A stretch of 64,000 bases of DNA from Gluconobacter japonicus (GTDB taxonomy: Bacteria; Pseudomonadota; Alphaproteobacteria; Acetobacterales; Acetobacteraceae). Positions 1 to 7,981 of the stretch are shown here, in pieces (the first letter of the stretch is position 1; each line of letters begins with the position of its first letter). The translations under genes were made by a program, and so were the position numbers. Below the pieces are notes generated by a model. That model was not told where the DNA came from. It saw nothing but the letters and a program-made list of their open reading frames with translations, and did not search any database. Where the stretch lies: positions 62,001 through 126,000 of the forward strand of contig NZ_BEWO01000002.1 of the NCBI RefSeq assembly GCF_002723975.1, in the 5' to 3' direction.

Positions 1-142
1 TGGAAACAGGCTTCGGCGGCGGTGGCGGAACGGGAATGACTGTGGGCTCATCCGCCGCATGAGACGTTCCTGCAACACCGGCTGCAACGGCACCAGCAGC
101 AAGTCCAAGCGCAAAATCGCGACGGGAAACGGGGTGGGACAT
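1..142 (-). CDS. Tat-exported protein, N-terminal fragment (runs off window)
   Basis: The first 47 codons of a gene that continues beyond the left edge. It starts with ATG at 142. The N-terminus has a twin-arginine motif (SRRDFAL, Arg 7 and 8), an alanine/glycine-rich hydrophobic stretch and a likely cleavage site after SHA (about residue 29), followed by a proline-rich mature start (VPPPPKP). This is a classic Tat signal, so the product is probably exported folded, perhaps with a cofactor. The catalytic part is not in the window and no function can be given. Confidence 0.6.
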   Translation of the reverse strand, partial: MSHPVSRRDFALGLAAGAVAAGVAGTSHAADEPTVIPVPPPPPKPVS

Positions 143-246
143 AGTGGTTCCACGGTCCTTTCAGTTTGGCGGATGCCAAGGCCACATCGGACCTGCACAT
201 TCCTGAAAGACCATATCAGAAGGATACGGTCTGCCATGATAGTTTC

Positions 247-732
247 TCAGTGAGGCTGCGGAGGCATCTTGCACTGCGCGCCAAAGGCGCCACCGGTATA
301 CCGGGTCCAGGTCTCGGTTTTCCCCAACAAAGGCATTCCCAGAACATAGCCCCGCAGCTTCAGGACATTCGGCTCTGAAAGCCAGATGTAGGCCTGATAA
401 ACACGTCCGCTCCGTGGATCAAGAATGTGACCACCCCATTTGTGGTCTTCAACTGGTACAAAGTCTGTCAACATCCATAAGCCGCACTCAGCTCGACCCC
501 AGGTGTCTTTCGGCATTTCCCCATCATAGTCCATGCCGACCAGCTTGCCACACAGGGCATTCCCGTTGCTTCCACAGCGTTCGATCGAGAAGACACCATC
601 CTTCCCGCCGGACAACCAAAGACCCAGTTCAGTAGGACCCGCAGCCGAAGAGACATCAGCGGTTGCCGCGGCCCGCCCCATTGAAGGAGACAGACACGCC
701 AGCAGACCCGACAGGATCAATCCCCACCGCAC
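247..732 (-). CDS. DUF2147 family exported protein
   Basis: A 161-residue protein with a short signal peptide (hydrophobic core at residues 4-20; an LLAC sequence there makes lipidation possible but the lipobox is poor). The mature part has the DUF2147 pattern: GLWLSGGKDGV, CGNALCGKLVG-like Cys pair, a WGGHILDPRSG segment and a C-terminal LRGYVLG..LLGKTETWTR block. Family members are small periplasmic beta-rich proteins of unknown function. It starts with GTG directly after the TGA of the upstream glutaredoxin gene, so the two are probably translated together. Confidence 0.75.
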   Translation of the reverse strand: MRWGLILSGLLACLSPSMGRAAATADVSSAAGPTELGLWLSGGKDGVFSIERCGSNGNALCGKLVGMDYDGEMPKDTWGRAECGLWMLTDFVPVEDHKWGGHILDPRSGRVYQAYIWLSEPNVLKLRGYVLGMPLLGKTETWTRYTGGAFGAQCKMPPQPH

Positions 733-990
733 TCAGACACCGCCAAGCAGGGAATCAAGCCGCCCTGCTCGATCCAACGCCACAATATCATCGCACCCGC
801 CGAGAGGCGTTCCGTTCACGAAGACCTGCGGAACAGTTCGGCGTCCCGACCGCGCAATAGCCTCCTCCCGCTCCGGCGTGCCATGGGGCGCATTGATCTC
901 TTGGAAAGCTACACCCTTCGATCTGAGGAGATCGACAGCATGAACACAGTATGGGCATCCCGGCTGCGTGAAAATTTCAATTTTTGACAT
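733..990 (-). CDS. grxC: Glutaredoxin 3 (GrxC type)
   Basis: An 85-residue dithiol glutaredoxin. The CPYC redox motif lies at residues 12-15 after a beta strand (KIEIFTQPG), and the TVPQVFVNG cis-proline glutathione-binding motif and the GGCDD helix start follow as in the GrxC/GRX_GRXb_1_3 family. It reduces protein disulfides and glutathionylated proteins in the cytoplasm using glutathione. The ATG at 990 was chosen because the reading frame upstream lacks domain homology and overlaps the end of the comF-like gene. It lies seven bases downstream of that gene and abuts the DUF2147 gene, suggesting one transcript. Confidence 0.92.
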   Translation of the reverse strand: MSKIEIFTQPGCPYCVHAVDLLRSKGVAFQEINAPHGTPEREEAIARSGRRTVPQVFVNGTPLGGCDDIVALDRAGRLDSLLGGV

Positions 991-997
991 ATTGTTT

Positions 998-1780
998 TTA
1001 CTCCTCGGGATACGGAACATCCCGTTCATCGCCCTTGCCGGTCCGGGCTGCAACGAGAATATCCACCGATAATGCTCCCGCCTTCAAGAGTGCATCCGCG
1101 CAGACAGACGCCGTTGCTCCGGTTGTCAGCACATCGTCCACCAATAGAACGGCCTGCCCCGCAATTCGTTTTTCACGCCCTGGCCGAACAACAATCGTAT
1201 CTGCAATTTCAGCATAACGTTCTTTTGGAGAAAGCCGAGCAAGCGCTCTGGTTGCCCGCCTGCGCTCAAGCCCATCCAGCAAAGCAGGCACCTTATTGCG
1301 ACGCGCCAGTCCATGAGCGAGAAGCGCAGCCTGATTGTAACGACGCCTCCACAGTTTCCCCCGGTACATCGGCACAGGCACCAATACTGTTGCCTGCTCC
1401 AGCAAGGCTTTTCCGGCCCTTCCCATTTCCTGGGAAAGAACGGCTGCATTTTCCGTTCTGTCAGAATATTTCAGAGGAAGGATCATCCGCCGCGACCAAT
1501 CATCATAAACAAAGGCCGCACGCCCCTGACGCCAGACGGGAGGCTTCAGTTGACAGGAAACGCAGATTCTTCTGGCACCCCCATAAGTTTCATTGATCAG
1601 TGGCGTCCCGCACCGGTCACAACAAGGGGGAATAATGCGCTGGGCCGACGAAAAACAGTCAGAGCAGAATGCTCCCTCTGTCACGACATCGGCTCCACAC
1701 CCGGAACACACCGGCGGAAGCGCCAAATCGAGAAGCATTCTGCAGCAGCGGGAGAAAAGTGGCGGCAGTATGTTTCGCAA
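998..1780 (-). CDS. ComF family protein (phosphoribosyltransferase-like)
   Basis: A 260-residue ComF-family protein. The N-terminus carries two zinc-ribbon-like Cys pairs (CSGCG near residue 24 and CDRCG near 53), and the C-terminal half is a phosphoribosyltransferase fold with the PRPP loop VLLVDDVLTTGAT. ComF proteins are linked to DNA uptake in some bacteria, but in Alphaproteobacteria the role is undefined. The frame opens with TTG right after the TGA of the DUF3553 gene; an ATG at 1738 (giving MLLDLALPPVCSGCG) is the alternative start and neither has a strong ribosome binding site. Confidence 0.82.
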   Translation of the reverse strand: MRNILPPLFSRCCRMLLDLALPPVCSGCGADVVTEGAFCSDCFSSAQRIIPPCCDRCGTPLINETYGGARRICVSCQLKPPVWRQGRAAFVYDDWSRRMILPLKYSDRTENAAVLSQEMGRAGKALLEQATVLVPVPMYRGKLWRRRYNQAALLAHGLARRNKVPALLDGLERRRATRALARLSPKERYAEIADTIVVRPGREKRIAGQAVLLVDDVLTTGATASVCADALLKAGALSVDILVAARTGKGDERDVPYPEE

Positions 1781-1957
1781 TCAGGACTGAACCAACTTTA
1801 GCGTCACCCGGGAAGCATCAATCAGAACCTTACCCTCGTTCTGAAAATTGACAGTCACGCGTTCCGCAATTGCAGACTGAACCTGCCCCCAACCCCATTC
1901 CGGATAGTCAGGATGCTGCACGATCTGGCCGGGCTCTAGAAAAGACTGAAATGGCAT
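1781..1957 (-). CDS. DUF3553 small protein
   Basis: A 58-residue protein with the DUF3553 pattern: EPGQIVQHPDYPEWGWGQVQS, then VTVNFQNEGKVLID. The fold resembles the small beta-barrel of CarD-like/UvrD C-terminal domains, a family often found near DNA repair proteins; its job here is unknown. The ATG at 1957 sits seven bases after a GGAGA Shine-Dalgarno sequence; an ATG at 1963 is too close to it. The ribosome binding site is displayed in the loop of a perfect hairpin (1951-1980). It lies between the phosphohexomutase and comF genes on one strand. Confidence 0.8.
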   Translation of the reverse strand: MPFQSFLEPGQIVQHPDYPEWGWGQVQSAIAERVTVNFQNEGKVLIDASRVTLKLVQS

Positions 1958-1980
1958 GGACATTCTCCTGTCCATGCCAT
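1951..1980 (-). promoter_or_regulatory. Perfect 12-bp hairpin with Shine-Dalgarno in its loop
   Basis: Positions 1951-1962 and 1969-1980 are perfect reverse complements with a six-base loop. On the transcribed strand the loop reads GGAGAA, which is the ribosome binding site of the DUF3553 gene, and the ATG at 1957 lies inside the 3' arm. No run of T follows, so it is not an intrinsic terminator. It could control translation of DUF3553 and comF or be an RNase site between them and the upstream gene. Confidence 0.75.
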
Positions 1981-1990
1981 GAAAGCCGCT

Positions 1991-3397
1991 TCAGTGCCCA
2001 GCGTTTTCGCCAGAAAAATCTGGCGCCACAAGACCTGACGCCTCAAGCTGAAATGCCAAAGCACCCTTCAGACGATCAAGCCCTTCGTGGGTCAAAGCCT
2101 CTGCCCGGGCAACCAGAACCGCCTGGGTATTGGATGCGCGCAAAAGCCACCACCCATCTTCAGTATTGACGCGCACGCCGTCAATTTCAGAAACGTCAGC
2201 GCCTTCACTCCGAAGGCGCTTTGCAACCTCAGCTATCACGTCAAATTTTCGCGTATCGGCACAATCAAAACGCAGCTCAGGCGTGCTGACTGTTTCTGGC
2301 AATGCACGTCTAACCTGTGAAAGCGGCTGCCCCAGTCGAGAGACAATCCCTATAAACCGTACTGCCGCATAAAGTGCATCATCGAAGCCGTACCACTTGT
2401 CGGCAAAGAAGATATGCCCCGACATTTCGCCCGCCAAAGGGGCCTTTGTCTCAGCCATTTTGGTTTTTACCAAAGAATGGCCGGTCTTCCACATCAGCGG
2501 CTGACCACCTGCTTTCTCGACTTCATCAAAGAAAACCTTGCTGGCCTTCACATCCGCAATAATTGTCGCGCCGGGATACTCCCGAAGCACATCACGGGCC
2601 AGAAGCACCAAAATCTGGTCCCCCCAGAGAATTTGCCCCTGATCATCCACCACACCGATCCGATCTGCGTCACCATCAAAGGCGATGCCAAGATCCGCAC
2701 CTGTGTCCTTAACCTTAAGAATCAGTTCCTGAAGGTTTTTGGGAACGGTAGGATCGGGGTGATGATTCGGGAAATGACCGTCAATTTCCGGAAACAAGAC
2801 CGTATGTTCACCTGGCAATTTTTCAACCAGCCGACACAGCACGTCGCCCGCAGCAGAGTTACCATTATCCCACACGACCTTGAGCGGGCGTGACCCATCG
2901 TAATCCTGAAGGAGGCGGGCAATATAAGCACAGGAAATGTCTTCACTGCGCGACGTTCCCTCAGTCGCGGGAACAACATTTCCTGCTGCAGCCAGATGCC
3001 CCAGTTCACGAATCTGATCTCCGTAAAACGGCTTACCAGCACTCATCATCTTGAAGCCGTTATAATCCGGCGGGTTATGGCTTCCCGTAACCATAATCGC
3101 GCCGTCAGCCTTCAGGGCAACGGACGCAAAATAGAGCATGGGCGTCGGGCCGCAGCCGATGCGGATAACATCCGCACCAGATTCTACGGCGCCTTTGACA
3201 AGGGCATCTTCAAGAGCAGGAGAAGACAACCTTCCGTCAAAACCAATGACAACGCTGCGCCCACCCTGCCGGATGACCATGCTCGCAAAAGTACGACCAA
3301 TCGCAAAAGCGTCTTCAGGGTGAAGCGTTTTTCCAACAATCCCGCGAATATCATATTCGCGGAGACTGGTTGGATCAAAATCATGTCTGAAAGACAT
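1991..3397 (-). CDS. Phosphomannomutase/phosphoglucomutase
   Basis: A 468-residue alpha-D-phosphohexomutase that interconverts hexose 1- and 6-phosphates. Visible landmarks are the phosphoserine loop TGSHNP (about residue 105), the metal-binding loop DGDADR (about 245), the sugar-specificity GEMSGH segment and the phosphate-binding RASNTQ loop near the C-terminus. Length fits the AlgC/ManB group, where one enzyme serves mannose and glucose phosphates. The ATG at 3397 overlaps the TGA of galU by one base (TGATG), implying translational coupling. With GalU it would supply UDP-glucose or GDP-mannose precursors for polysaccharide and LPS. Confidence 0.9.
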   Translation of the reverse strand: MSFRHDFDPTSLREYDIRGIVGKTLHPEDAFAIGRTFASMVIRQGGRSVVIGFDGRLSSPALEDALVKGAVESGADVIRIGCGPTPMLYFASVALKADGAIMVTGSHNPPDYNGFKMMSAGKPFYGDQIRELGHLAAAGNVVPATEGTSRSEDISCAYIARLLQDYDGSRPLKVVWDNGNSAAGDVLCRLVEKLPGEHTVLFPEIDGHFPNHHPDPTVPKNLQELILKVKDTGADLGIAFDGDADRIGVVDDQGQILWGDQILVLLARDVLREYPGATIIADVKASKVFFDEVEKAGGQPLMWKTGHSLVKTKMAETKAPLAGEMSGHIFFADKWYGFDDALYAAVRFIGIVSRLGQPLSQVRRALPETVSTPELRFDCADTRKFDVIAEVAKRLRSEGADVSEIDGVRVNTEDGWWLLRASNTQAVLVARAEALTHEGLDRLKGALAFQLEASGLVAPDFSGENAGH

Positions 3398-4275
3398 CAA
3401 ACAGCGTCGACATACTTCTTGAGGAATGCCTTCACCGCATCACCCAGATCAGGGCGATCAATCGAGAAGGCAATCTGTGCTTCCAGGAAGCCCGCCTTGT
3501 CACCACAGTCATAGCGCGTGCCTTCGTAGCGAAGACCATGGAACGGAACATGCCCGATCATCTTGGCCATGGCATCCGTCAGCTGCACTTCGTTACCAGC
3601 GCCACGCTCCAGCTTGGAAAGGTGCTTCATCACATCAGCCGTCAGCACGTAACGACCAATGATCGACAGATTGGACGGCGCATCTTCAGGATTTGGCTTC
3701 TCAACCAGACCCTTCACTTCCACGAGGCGGCCGTCGTCCGCACCAACATCCAGAATACCGTAACGGTTGGTATGCTCACGCGGCACTTCCGTTACGGCAA
3801 CGACATTGCCGCCCGTCTGATTGTAGGCATCGACAAGCTGGGCAACGCAGCTGCGGCCGCTCTTTACGATGTCATCCGGGAGAAGGATAGCGAATGGATC
3901 GTTACCGATAAAGGACCGGGCACACCAGATGGCATGACCGAGGCCCAGTGGCTCCTGCTGACGGACAGCCACAAGTGAGCCAGCCTGCACACTGCTGGGC
4001 TGCAGGGCTTCAAGCGCACTCTTCTTGCCACGCTCTTTCAGCGTTGCCTCAAGCTCGTAAGCGATATCGAAATAATCGATCAGGCTGTCTTTACCGCGTC
4101 CAGTGACGAGGCAGAATTCTTCGATGCCAGCTTCGCGCGCTTCATCGATGGCGTACTGGATCAGCGGCTTGTCAACGACAGGAAGCATTTCCTTTGGCAT
4201 AGCCTTGGTCGCCGGAAGGAACCGCGTTCCAAGTCCTGCAACGGGAAGGACTGCTTTCTTTAGGGGCTTGATCAC
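3397..4275 (-). CDS. galU: UTP--glucose-1-phosphate uridylyltransferase
   Basis: A 292-residue GalU. It makes UDP-glucose from UTP and glucose 1-phosphate. The nucleotide-binding start ([16 protein letters not shown], residues 11-26) and [18 protein letters not shown] are diagnostic, as are GLGHA and LLPDD further on. It begins with GTG at 4275 preceded by a GAGG ribosome binding site five bases away. A candidate promoter is at 4353-4381. It is followed by the phosphohexomutase with a one-base overlap, which couples hexose-phosphate isomerisation to UDP-glucose supply for cellulose/exopolysaccharide and LPS. Confidence 0.94.
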   Translation of the reverse strand: MIKPLKKAVLPVAGLGTRFLPATKAMPKEMLPVVDKPLIQYAIDEAREAGIEEFCLVTGRGKDSLIDYFDIAYELEATLKERGKKSALEALQPSSVQAGSLVAVRQQEPLGLGHAIWCARSFIGNDPFAILLPDDIVKSGRSCVAQLVDAYNQTGGNVVAVTEVPREHTNRYGILDVGADDGRLVEVKGLVEKPNPEDAPSNLSIIGRYVLTADVMKHLSKLERGAGNEVQLTDAMAKMIGHVPFHGLRYEGTRYDCGDKAGFLEAQIAFSIDRPDLGDAVKAFLKKYVDAV

Positions 4276-4352
4276 GAAACCTCACACATCAGCCAGAACA
4301 ATCATCCGACCGCCGAGCCGAAGCTCACAACGCTCTGATGAAAACATAGAAA

Positions 4353-4381
4353 GGCATAACGGTGGATTAGCAGTCTGGCAA
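4353..4381 (-). promoter_or_regulatory. Candidate sigma-70 promoter of galU
   Basis: On the minus strand a TTGCCA -35 box (4376-4381) and a TATGCC -10 box (4353-4358) are separated by 17 bases, about 70 bases upstream of the galU start. The match is moderate and no experimental start is known. The rest of 4276-4493 is non-coding, with an A/T-rich tract at 4440-4475. Confidence 0.4.
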
Positions 4382-4472
4382 TAAAATGGCACAGACGCAA
4401 AACACCACTCTGGATGCCTTAACTCTGGCATTCAGGAGGAGTTTTATTTTTGTGATTTTTTCGAGATTTTTT

Positions 4473-4496
4473 CCATTTCCCTCAAAAGGGAAATGG
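4473..4496 (-). other. Perfect 10-bp hairpin that includes the CCA end of tRNA-Leu
   Basis: Positions 4473-4482 and 4487-4496 form a perfect 10-bp stem with a four-base loop. The 5' arm in the transcript begins with the encoded CCA of the tRNA. What follows is A-rich rather than T-rich, so it is not a standard intrinsic terminator; it could affect 3' processing or protect the transcript end. Confidence 0.6.
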
Positions 4497-4579
4497 TGCG
4501 GCCGAGAAGACTCGAACTTCCACGGGGTTGCCCCCACAAGCACCTCAAGCTTGCGCGTCTACCATTCCGCCACGGCCGC
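4494..4579 (-). tRNA. tRNA-Leu (anticodon GAG)
   Basis: An 86-base class II tRNA with encoded CCA. The acceptor stem GCGGCCG pairs with CGGCCGC, the anticodon arm is a CAAGC/GCTTG stem around a TTGAGGT loop (anticodon GAG), there is a long variable arm, and the T arm contains GTTCGAGTC. It decodes CUC/CUU leucine codons. It is transcribed away from lipB, whose start overlaps its promoter. Confidence 0.95.
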
Positions 4580-4626
4580 CCCGTGACAAACCGTCTTGTG
4601 TAGTGCAAGACCGTCCGGTGAGGGGC

Positions 4627-4655
4627 GATATAGCCGAAGCCTGAAGCGAGAGCAA
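4627..4655 (-). promoter_or_regulatory. Candidate promoter of tRNA-Leu(GAG)
   Basis: On the minus strand a TTGCTC -35 box (4650-4655) and TATATC -10 box (4627-4632) are separated by 17 bases. Between it and the tRNA lies a six-base inverted repeat (GTCTTG/CAAGAC). The -35 box overlaps the first base of the lipB start codon on the other strand. Confidence 0.5.
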
Positions 4656-5338
4656 TGACCAGAAACGATATTTGTGAAGAAATTTTGTGGAAAAAATCAG
4701 ACGGGCTGACACCTTATCCTGAAGCTCTGGATTTCATGGCAACGCATTCTCGCCAAATCCATGAGGGCACTGCCAGCCCTCTCGTCTGGTTGGTGGAACA
4801 TCCTCCGATCTTTACTGCGGGAACATCTGCCCGCCCGGAAGACCTCTACAACCCTCATGGATACCCGACCTACAGCGCAGGCCGTGGCGGACAATGGACC
4901 TATCATGGACCTGGCCAGAGATTGGCCTATGTCATGCTAAATCTTGGCCAGCAGAACGGCACCATCCCTCCCCGTGATCTAAGAGCGTTCGTCAAAGGGC
5001 TGGAACACTGGATCATCGAGACGCTGGCACGTCTCGGTGTGGAAGCCTTCACCCGTGACGGACGCATCGGCGTCTGGACCGTTGATCCTTTGAGCGGTCA
5101 GGAAGCAAAAATTGCTGCGCTTGGCATCCGCGTCAGCCGCTGGGTCAGCTGGCACGGTGTCTCGATTAATCTTGACCCGGCTCTGGACGATTTCGATGGA
5201 ATTGTTCCCTGCGGCATCCGGGAATTTGGCGTCACGAGTCTTCGCCGCTTCAATCCAGCCCTGACCATGCAGGATCTGGACGAGGCGCTGGCCGCAGCAT
5301 GGCCAGCGCATTTCGGATCTATCCCCCAGGAGGAGTGA
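4655..5338 (+). CDS. lipB: Octanoyltransferase
   Basis: A 227-residue LipB. It moves octanoyl from acyl carrier protein to lipoyl domains of 2-oxoacid dehydrogenases and the glycine cleavage H protein, the first step of lipoate synthesis in the cytoplasm. The [12 protein letters not shown] block (residues 77-88), catalytic Lys 152 (EAKIAALG) and acyl-carrying Cys 186 (GIVPCGI) are all present. The gene diverges from tRNA-Leu and converges with the LolA-like gene, overlapping its 3' end by 20 bases. LipA is not in the window. Confidence 0.95.
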   Translation: MTRNDICEEILWKKSDGLTPYPEALDFMATHSRQIHEGTASPLVWLVEHPPIFTAGTSARPEDLYNPHGYPTYSAGRGGQWTYHGPGQRLAYVMLNLGQQNGTIPPRDLRAFVKGLEHWIIETLARLGVEAFTRDGRIGVWTVDPLSGQEAKIAALGIRVSRWVSWHGVSINLDPALDDFDGIVPCGIREFGVTSLRRFNPALTMQDLDEALAAAWPAHFGSIPQEE

Positions 5339-5912
5339 AAACCGTGGGGGTAAACGCCACCCCCTCCTCCACGCTGTTCAATGACACGCTGAAACGGTTC
5401 TGACGGGCATCCACGCCCTGAAGACCCATGAGGGACAACTTACCGTCTATATCAGAGAACTGAAGCGTGAGAAGCCCCTGAGACGGGTTGTTTGCCTTAG
5501 CCACGGAAATCTGAAGCGATCCCTGCCCTCGCCTCACATCCGTGACCTGAATATCCCGATCAAAGCGGATCGGATGATGCAGAAGCAGGCCCAGCGGATT
5601 CCGCTTCAGAGACAGATGCGTCACGGCCCCACTGTCCATGTCATCCAGCACAAGATGACCGTCACCCGCGACAAGCTCCATGATGTGTGGAGTTACATAG
5701 TCGAGGCGCAGATGCCCAGGCATGTAAACGAATCGTCCAGAACTATGCCCCTCATCCGGACCAATCTGGTTGAATGACGCCCGCATCCCGGTCACACCGT
5801 TCATGTAGGTTTCAATGCGATGTACATCTGCCTGTTGATCAGCAGGAAGATGGCCATAGCCGCTCGTGGCGCAGCCAGACAGAAACAGAAGAGCCAGAAG
5901 AGCACGCTTCAT
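5319..5912 (-). CDS. LolA-family outer-membrane lipoprotein carrier homologue, itself a predicted lipoprotein
   Basis: A 197-residue LolA-like protein. The family pattern is visible: [41 protein letters not shown], and a [14 protein letters not shown] strand pair, which build the half-barrel that binds acyl chains of lipoproteins. Unlike enteric LolA it has a very short n-region and a perfect lipobox (LSGC, Cys 14), so it should be acylated and membrane anchored rather than a free periplasmic shuttle. The start overlaps the bolA stop (ATGA). LolC and LolD are encoded elsewhere in this window. Confidence 0.85.
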   Translation of the reverse strand: MKRALLALLFLSGCATSGYGHLPADQQADVHRIETYMNGVTGMRASFNQIGPDEGHSSGRFVYMPGHLRLDYVTPHIMELVAGDGHLVLDDMDSGAVTHLSLKRNPLGLLLHHPIRFDRDIQVTDVRRGQGSLQISVAKANNPSQGLLTLQFSDIDGKLSLMGLQGVDARQNRFSVSLNSVEEGVAFTPTVFTPPGG

Positions 5913-6199
5913 GGAGTGGTTTCTCCGTGGAGAACAAGAGACAGGGCGTGTAGTCCCGTTTCAAACTCCCCGGCGAGCAATCCGTTCACCAGACGATGCC
6001 GGGCAATCCGGTTCAGACCATCAAACTTCGCACTGGTGATAGCGATATTGAAATGCGTTTCCCCCGGATTACCAAGAGCTTTTGCCCCGGCATGATGAGC
6101 GTGACGGGCACTGTCGTCATGAATTTCCAGAGCACTGGGCGCCAGTTCCCGCGTGAGAATTTCGGCAATTCTGTCCCGTCTTGTAAGGGGCTGTGTCAT
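5909..6199 (-). CDS. bolA: BolA family protein
   Basis: A 96-residue BolA/IbaG-type protein. It has the class II KH-like fold signature: a conserved SALEIHDDSARHAHHAGA stretch, GETHFNIAITSAKFDG, and RHRLVNGLL. The histidines in the first block are the usual ligands when BolA pairs with a monothiol glutaredoxin to hold an Fe-S cluster. The ATG at 6199 was chosen over a TTG six bases upstream. It is coupled to the LolA-like gene by a four-base overlap; the bolA, J-protein, cobS, cobT order is common in Alphaproteobacteria. Confidence 0.9.
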   Translation of the reverse strand: MTQPLTRRDRIAEILTRELAPSALEIHDDSARHAHHAGAKALGNPGETHFNIAITSAKFDGLNRIARHRLVNGLLAGEFETGLHALSLVLHGETTP

Positions 6200-6266
6200 G
6201 GTCAATTAAATCCGACTTGGTTTGTCCGCTTGCATCAGGCGGCTCACATTGCCCATATCAGACACC

Positions 6267-6881
6267 ATGCAGCGTAAATCTACCAGACATCGGGCCTTTG
6301 ACCCCGATCCAGAGGCACCGGACCAGACCTGCGACCATCCGGGCTGCACGGAACGTGCCGGCTATCGCGCACCCCGCGGGCGGGATGCCCTGCGATCCTA
6401 CTTCTGGTTCTGCCTTGATCATGTGCGCGAATATAATTCCCGCTGGGATTTCTACCGTGGCATGACACCCGGCCAGATCGAGGCCCATCTGCGGGCCGAT
6501 ACGTCCTGGCAACGCCCTTCATGGAAACTCGGTACCGGCACGGCCAACAAGGCTGAGTTCAACGAAGAGGATATTCTCGACCCGTTGGATATTCTTGGCG
6601 CCAGCCGTCGGAATCGTGCCGAACGGGCCAAGGAAACCGCCAGACAGCGTGCCGCCGCCAGTGGTCCACCAGAACCACTTCGCCAACCATTGGCCACACT
6701 GGATTTGTCCTGGCCTGTGTCCCTTGATGACGTGAAGACCCGCTATCGCGCGCTAGCGCGTCGTCATCACCCCGATGCGAATATCGGTGACCAGAAAGCT
6801 GAAGAGCGTTTTAAAGCCATTGGATCCGCGTATGCGGTGCTGAAAACGCATTTCAGTCGCGAGTCAGAGTTCGTTTCCTGA
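6267..6881 (+). CDS. J-domain (DnaJ-like) protein
   Basis: A 204-residue protein with a C-terminal J domain. The N-terminal half has a Cys/His-containing segment (CDHPGC and [10 protein letters not shown]), a basic linker rich in Arg/Ala around residues 120-145, and then the J domain with the HPD signature (RRHHPDAN, about residue 172). It should stimulate DnaK ATPase; the client is not known. It lacks the G/F and zinc-finger regions of true DnaJ. The ATG at 6267 was chosen over an upstream TTG because homologous sequence starts there. Confidence 0.85.
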   Translation: MQRKSTRHRAFDPDPEAPDQTCDHPGCTERAGYRAPRGRDALRSYFWFCLDHVREYNSRWDFYRGMTPGQIEAHLRADTSWQRPSWKLGTGTANKAEFNEEDILDPLDILGASRRNRAERAKETARQRAAASGPPEPLRQPLATLDLSWPVSLDDVKTRYRALARRHHPDANIGDQKAEERFKAIGSAYAVLKTHFSRESEFVS

Positions 6882-6959
6882 TTTTCTCTCTGGAAGAATA
6901 TGGCCCAAAGGCCCATCTTTTCAGAACATTCCTGAATTCAATGAAAGTCCGTCAGACCC

Positions 6960-7976
6960 ATGAGTGATTTCGCGACGATCGACGCCCCGGAAACTGTCAC
7001 CACCGCCGAGAGTTCAACTGTGCCAACCAGCGTTCTCGGTGCGCCTGACCTCATGGTGTCTTCGCGTGAGGTGTTTGGCATCAAGACGGATATTCAGGTG
7101 CCCGCCTACTCGGTGCGGACCGAGCACGTCCCCGATATCGACGAGTCCTACAAGTTCGATGAAGACACAACCCGCGCCATTCTTGCAGGCTTCGCGTACA
7201 ACCGCCGCGTCATGGTGCAGGGCTTCCACGGTACCGGCAAGTCATCCCACATTGAGCAGATTGCAGCACGCCTGAACTGGCCCTGCGTCCGCATCAACCT
7301 CGACAGCCATGTGTCGCGTATCGACCTGATCGGCAAAGACGCCATCGTCCTGCGAGACGGCAAGCAAGTAACGGAATTCCGTGAAGGTCTGCTGCCATGG
7401 TGCCTCCAGCATCCCTGCGCGCTGATCTTTGACGAGTACGATGCTGGCCGCCCGGACGTGATGTTTGTGATCCAGCGTGTTCTGGAAGCCGAAGGTCACC
7501 TGACCCTGCTCGACCAGAACCGCGTGATCCGCCCGAACCCGGCGTTCCGTTTGTTCTCCACGGCCAACACGGTTGGTCTTGGGGATACGACCGGTCTGTA
7601 TCACGGCACCCAGCAGATCAATCAGGGTCAGATGGACCGCTGGAACATCGTCGCCACTTTGAACTATCTGCCGCTGGAGCAGGAAGTCGCCATTGTCACG
7701 TCCAAACTTAAAATTGGCGCGGACGATAAGGACCGGACGAAGATGGTTGAGCGTATGGTGGCTCTTGCCAACCTGACGCGTTCCGGCTTCATGGCTGGAG
7801 ACATTTCCACAGTCATGTCTCCCCGCTCCGTCATTGCCTGGGCAGAGAACGTTCAGATTTTCAATGACGTCGCTTTCGCCTTCCGCCTCACCTTCCTGAA
7901 CAAGTGTGACGAAGCGGAGCGCGGGATTGTGGCCGAGTACTATCAGCGCTGCTTCAACGCCTCCCCGGTGGAGTAA
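6960..7976 (+). CDS. cobS: Aerobic cobaltochelatase subunit CobS
   Basis: A 338-residue AAA+ ATPase of the CobS type. The Walker A GFHGTGKS (about residues 88-95) and Walker [11 protein letters not shown] (about 145) are intact, as is the conserved N-terminal block around [14 protein letters not shown]. With CobT and CobN it forms the ATP-driven complex that inserts cobalt into hydrogenobyrinic acid diamide. CobT follows five bases downstream; CobN is not in the window. A short GC-rich repeat (GGCC/GGCC) in the 78-base gap before it may be a weak terminator of the J-domain gene. Confidence 0.95.
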   Translation: MSDFATIDAPETVTTAESSTVPTSVLGAPDLMVSSREVFGIKTDIQVPAYSVRTEHVPDIDESYKFDEDTTRAILAGFAYNRRVMVQGFHGTGKSSHIEQIAARLNWPCVRINLDSHVSRIDLIGKDAIVLRDGKQVTEFREGLLPWCLQHPCALIFDEYDAGRPDVMFVIQRVLEAEGHLTLLDQNRVIRPNPAFRLFSTANTVGLGDTTGLYHGTQQINQGQMDRWNIVATLNYLPLEQEVAIVTSKLKIGADDKDRTKMVERMVALANLTRSGFMAGDISTVMSPRSVIAWAENVQIFNDVAFAFRLTFLNKCDEAERGIVAEYYQRCFNASPVE

Positions 7977-7981
7977 AAGCC

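Noticed and set aside
4440-4496. Intrinsic terminator for tRNA-Leu(GAG)
   Set aside because: The hairpin is perfect but is followed by A-rich, not T-rich, sequence in the direction of transcription.
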